Shown piece by piece: positions 4,223 through 5,861 of a stretch of 5,861 bases of DNA. The notes beneath the pieces are model-generated. The model ran no database searches. It was not told the origin of the DNA and saw only the letters and a list, made by a program, of their open reading frames with translations. The translations under genes were made by a program, and so were the position numbers. The DNA lies in assembly GCA_029012165.1 (NCBI GenBank), contig JAQXLO010000155.1, forward strand, positions 1-5,861, given 5' to 3'. This DNA comes from Oscillospiraceae bacterium (GTDB lineage: Bacteria > Bacillota > Clostridia > Oscillospirales > Acutalibacteraceae). Numbering within the stretch: the first letter of the stretch is position 1; each line of letters starts with the position of its first letter.

Positions 4223-5861
4223 ATGGCTAAGAACATTTGCAAGCGTACGCTCAGCAGTTTGCTCGCGATCCTGATGGTCGTGACGACATTCTGCTTTGCG
4301 GACCTGGGACTTACGGCGAGTGCATGGGTTGACGCATCCCCGTTGGAAAGCCTCGGGCGCCCGAACAGTACGGCGAGCACCTCGTCTGCGAACGTTATGT
4401 TCCTTGTGCCGGAAACGATTTATCTCAACCCGGCCGGGGACGCATATGCGTACTACGTAGACTCGACGGCATCGGGTGCACTGGTGCAGAATGCGGCGAA
4501 AACGAGCGGCCAGATCGTTTTCCGCTCCGATGTGCCTGTTTCGAACCTGAAGATCACCCGCAGTGATGCGTCAGGTACCACGTATACGTCGTCGGCAAAG
4601 ACTACGTCCCTTACGACCACCTTTTCCAACACCGGCACTGCCCGGGACGGCGGCGTGATCGAGTGGAAGGCGAGCTATGTTGTGGACGGCGTGACCTATG
4701 AATCCTTTGCCTATACTTATGTATATAAGCCCAGCTCGGAAGTGATCGGCTACGCCAGCCGCGGTCTTAGCGAGTCCGGCTCCACAACACACCGAATGAT
4801 TAACGCCCAGATCTCTGTTGTGGCGGGCTTCCACTCCGCCGATAGCAAGATCGGCAACAAAGAATGGGGCGGTTCCAACGCTGTTCCCAACCCCATCGGC
4901 GTTGCCATCGACACCTCCGGCACACGGAACTACGGTGTCAACAGAGAGGATAACATAGATAAATATCTGACTGACAAGACAAACGGCGGCATCTACTATG
5001 AAAATTACGGTGACAGCAACGAGTGGAAAGTGACGCAGAGCACCAGCACCGTGTCCGTCGGTGCGATGACCGTTGACCGCAGCCGCTACACCAACTTCAA
5101 CCAGATCCCGTACCTGCAGGCGGTGAACTATCACTACTATATCCGCTACTCGACCAAAGTGCAGGGCGTCTATTCCTATGCGACGACAACGGCCGCCAAT
5201 GCATATCCGGGCAGCTGGACGCAGTATCACGAGTCGTCAAAAATCGACAACGATTCGGACACGCCCGCTTCTCTCTACTCCAGCACCCGTATCAACTGTC
5301 CCATCTCCAGCACCACGGCGAGCAATTTCTACCTGTGGTCCAGAATCTACTCCAACGGTCTGTATGACGGCTGGTGGGACAACAACTATTTCCAGGTCTA
5401 CTCTCTTGCCAAGATCCGTGTGACGCTGGTGGACAAAGCCTCCCTGCGCTCCACCTACCGTCTGGCGTGTACCCTGGCGGCGGAGTCCGGCAACTCCTAT
5501 GCGGGCTATGCGGCATTCAAAACCGCCTTAAAGACGGCGGGTACCGTTTTGGGCAACCCGAAGGCGACGGCCAGCGAGATCTCCTCGGCGCAGTCCACGC
5601 TGAACAGTGCCTACAACACCCTCAAGGGTCAGCTGGCGGCAGTGCCGGCGGTCTACGGCGCCCCGGATGTCTACTTCTATGTTCCTGAGACGATTTATGT
5701 CAACCCGGCGAACGGCACCGCTTTCCAGTACTTCATCGACCGTAACAACGGCGACAACAGTGCGCTGAGAAACTCCAACAACACGACGGGTAACATCTAC
5801 TTCAAGTGTTCCGATACCACGGCGACCGTCACGGGTCTGACGGTGAGCTGCTCCACCGGCT
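4223..5861 (+). CDS. Large secreted surface protein with VPETIY modules and a FIVAR-like domain (3' truncated)
   Basis: 546 residues are visible and the frame is still open at the window edge. A signal peptide is clear: basic N-terminus (K3, K7, R8), hydrophobic core 10-30, and a likely cleavage after ASA (residue 34). A module starting VMFLVPETIYLNP (58-70) recurs as VYFYVPETIYVNP (483-495); both copies continue to GQIVF/GNIYF about 35 residues later. Between them lie a Tyr/Ser/Thr/Asn-rich, probably beta-rich region (171-402) of no recognised family, and a helical segment (403-473, LVDKASLRSTY to LNSAYNTLKGQL) resembling a FIVAR repeat, a type common in cell-wall adhesins and glycan-active proteins of Firmicutes. 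The ribosome site AAGGGAGG is excellent with 9-base spacing. An ATG-TAA pair (4217-4222) lies between it and the real ATG. The role is probably adhesion or glycan binding. An anchor (LPXTG, SLH or dockerin) is not in view. Confidence 0.85.
   Translation, partial: MAKNICKRTLSSLLAILMVVTTFCFADLGLTASAWVDASPLESLGRPNSTASTSSANVMFLVPETIYLNPAGDAYAYYVDSTASGALVQNAAKTSGQIVFRSDVPVSNLKITRSDASGTTYTSSAKTTSLTTTFSNTGTARDGGVIEWKASYVVDGVTYESFAYTYVYKPSSEVIGYASRGLSESGSTTHRMINAQISVVAGFHSADSKIGNKEWGGSNAVPNPIGVAIDTSGTRNYGVNREDNIDKYLTDKTNGGIYYENYGDSNEWKVTQSTSTVSVGAMTVDRSRYTNFNQIPYLQAVNYHYYIRYSTKVQGVYSYATTTAANAYPGSWTQYHESSKIDNDSDTPASLYSSTRINCPISSTTASNFYLWSRIYSNGLYDGWWDNNYFQVYSLAKIRVTLVDKASLRSTYRLACTLAAESGNSYAGYAAFKTALKTAGTVLGNPKATASEISSAQSTLNSAYNTLKGQLAAVPAVYGAPDVYFYVPETIYVNPANGTAFQYFIDRNNGDNSALRNSNNTTGNIYFKCSDTTATVTGLTVSCSTG

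Noticed and set aside
4571..5230. A 219-codon open frame on the minus strand
   Set aside because: It is antisense to the surface-protein gene, has a Val/Ala/Gly-rich low-information translation, and is a by-product of the codon bias of the real gene.
1..5861. CRISPR array, tRNA or rRNA genes
   Set aside because: I found no regularly spaced direct repeats, no cloverleaf with a TTCGA-type T-loop, and no rRNA-like stretches by reading both strands.

Overview
The window looks like chromosome of a low-to-mid GC Gram-positive gut-type anaerobe of the class Clostridia, probably near Oscillospiraceae/Ruminococcaceae. This is inferred from consensus sigma-A promoters with strong Shine-Dalgarno sites, U-tailed intrinsic terminators, a hydE gene for [FeFe]-hydrogenase maturation, and a secreted FIVAR-type surface protein. 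No species can be named. All recognised genes lie on the + strand, and most carry their own promoter.

Layout: (1) 3-134, the C-terminal end of a protein closing in a zinc ribbon, then a strong stem-loop terminator (149-217). (2) 276-520, a gene-less unit with an extended -10 box, a ~160-nt block closed by 15-bp inverted arms, a small hairpin and a U-tailed terminator. It is either an independent small RNA or a MITE-like element. (3) A second promoter with the same 11-bp -10 region (532-560) drives a small alpha/beta hydrolase (682-1299). (4) A perfect TTGACA-17-TATAAT promoter drives hydE (1508-2605). Its transcript then enters an mnmA 5' stub (2646-2735) that keeps its ribosome site and PP-loop motif but runs straight into a terminator. 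(5) A promoter wrapped in a long inverted repeat drives a TIM-barrel amidohydrolase (2890-3681), followed by a possible 48-codon overlapping ORF and a terminator (3850-3913). (6) An AT-rich regulatory stretch with two inverted repeats and a strong promoter (4124-4152) precedes a large secreted protein (4223 to beyond the window end).

The genes do not form one pathway. hydE is an orphan maturase here (no hydF, hydG or hydrogenase in view), the two hydrolases are generic cytosolic enzymes, and the last gene encodes an exported, repeat-containing surface protein. The points most worth a second look are the 276-520 unit, the truncated mnmA behind hydE, the inverted repeat straddling the amidohydrolase promoter, and the duplicated VPETIY module flanking a FIVAR segment.
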